DNA from: an uncultured Christensenella sp.
Lineage (GTDB): Bacteria > Bacillota > Clostridia > Christensenellales > UBA1242
Length of the DNA: 5,410 bases
Reading direction: 5' to 3'
NCBI GenBank assembly: GCA_949295755.1
Contig: CASFMG010000047.1
Location: forward strand, 1 to 5,410
Part shown: positions 5,341 through 5,410 of the stretch, piece by piece
Layout of the letters: every line of letters begins with the position of its first letter
How positions within the stretch are numbered: the stretch's first letter is position 1
The notes under the pieces: model-generated
The model's input: the letters and a program-made list of their open reading frames with translations, nothing else
Database searches by the model: none
Told to the model about the DNA's origin: nothing
Translations under genes and position numbers: made by a program

Positions 5341-5410
5341 CAGACTGTCGAAAAACTGCATAACCGAAAAATTTTGCAAAATTTTTCTTGCTTTGTTTAC
5401 TGCAAAACGC
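5341..5410. repeat. Start of a possible repeat or mobile-element end, cut by the window edge
   Basis: This non-coding tail begins CAGACTGTCGAAAAACTGC, which resembles the kind of end sequence I associate with insertion-sequence termini in low-GC Firmicutes, although I cannot name the family. It then runs through a 20-bp palindrome to ACTGCAAAACGC at the edge. Composition is slightly less AT-rich than the gene before it. No reading frame is recognisable in 70 bases. Confidence 0.3.
5367..5386. repeat. Perfect 20-bp palindrome
   Basis: AAAAATTTTGCAAAATTTTT is its own reverse complement over all 20 bases. With its central TTTTGCAAAA it could be an operator for a dimeric regulator, part of a repeat-element structure, or the core of a hairpin. 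No gene lies close enough inside the window to decide. Confidence 0.55.

Overview
The window comes from a very AT-rich, Gram-positive-type bacterium, most likely a member of the Clostridia or a related low-GC Firmicutes lineage. The evidence is strong A/T bias at third codon positions, an A-type tRNA promoter, T-rich intrinsic terminators, a classical lipobox lipoprotein, a small clostridial-type Smr protein and peptidoglycan-related enzymes. TGA is used as a stop (4515-4517), so the code is standard. I cannot name a genus.

Left part (1-446): no protein gene. A minus-strand tRNA-Leu(CAG) (182-267) has a near-consensus promoter (288-316) and its own terminator (148-174). Beyond the terminator, 1-146 is an unusually structured, GC-richer stretch containing two extra fragments of the same tRNA, one direct (1-19) and one inverted (133-146). 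They flank a hairpin-rich segment that looks like a small repeat element or a rearranged tRNA locus.

Middle part (447-1762): a monocistronic membrane-anchored lipoprotein of unknown function ends in a strong terminator that overlaps its stop codon. It is followed by a short Smr-domain protein whose promoter sits so close to its ATG that the mRNA is probably leaderless.

Right part (1817-5332): three tightly packed genes, with a 4-nt gap and then a 4-nt ATGA overlap, form an operon for cell-wall metabolism. The first gene is the main discovery. It is one uninterrupted 618-residue protein that joins a complete GlmU-type left-handed beta-helix N-acetyltransferase domain to a complete phosphoglucosamine mutase (GlmM). 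The two domains catalyse consecutive steps, GlcN-6-P to GlcN-1-P to GlcNAc-1-P, while the uridyltransferase half of GlmU is absent. The next two genes are an M14 zinc peptidase resembling gamma-D-glutamyl-diamino acid endopeptidases and a compact M19 dipeptidase. Together they could dismantle muropeptide stem peptides in the cytoplasm (endopeptidase step, then L-Ala-D-Glu dipeptidase step), next to the amino-sugar enzyme that feeds UDP-GlcNAc synthesis.

The last 70 bases (5341-5410) are non-coding, contain a perfect 20-bp palindrome and look like the start of another repeat cut by the window edge.
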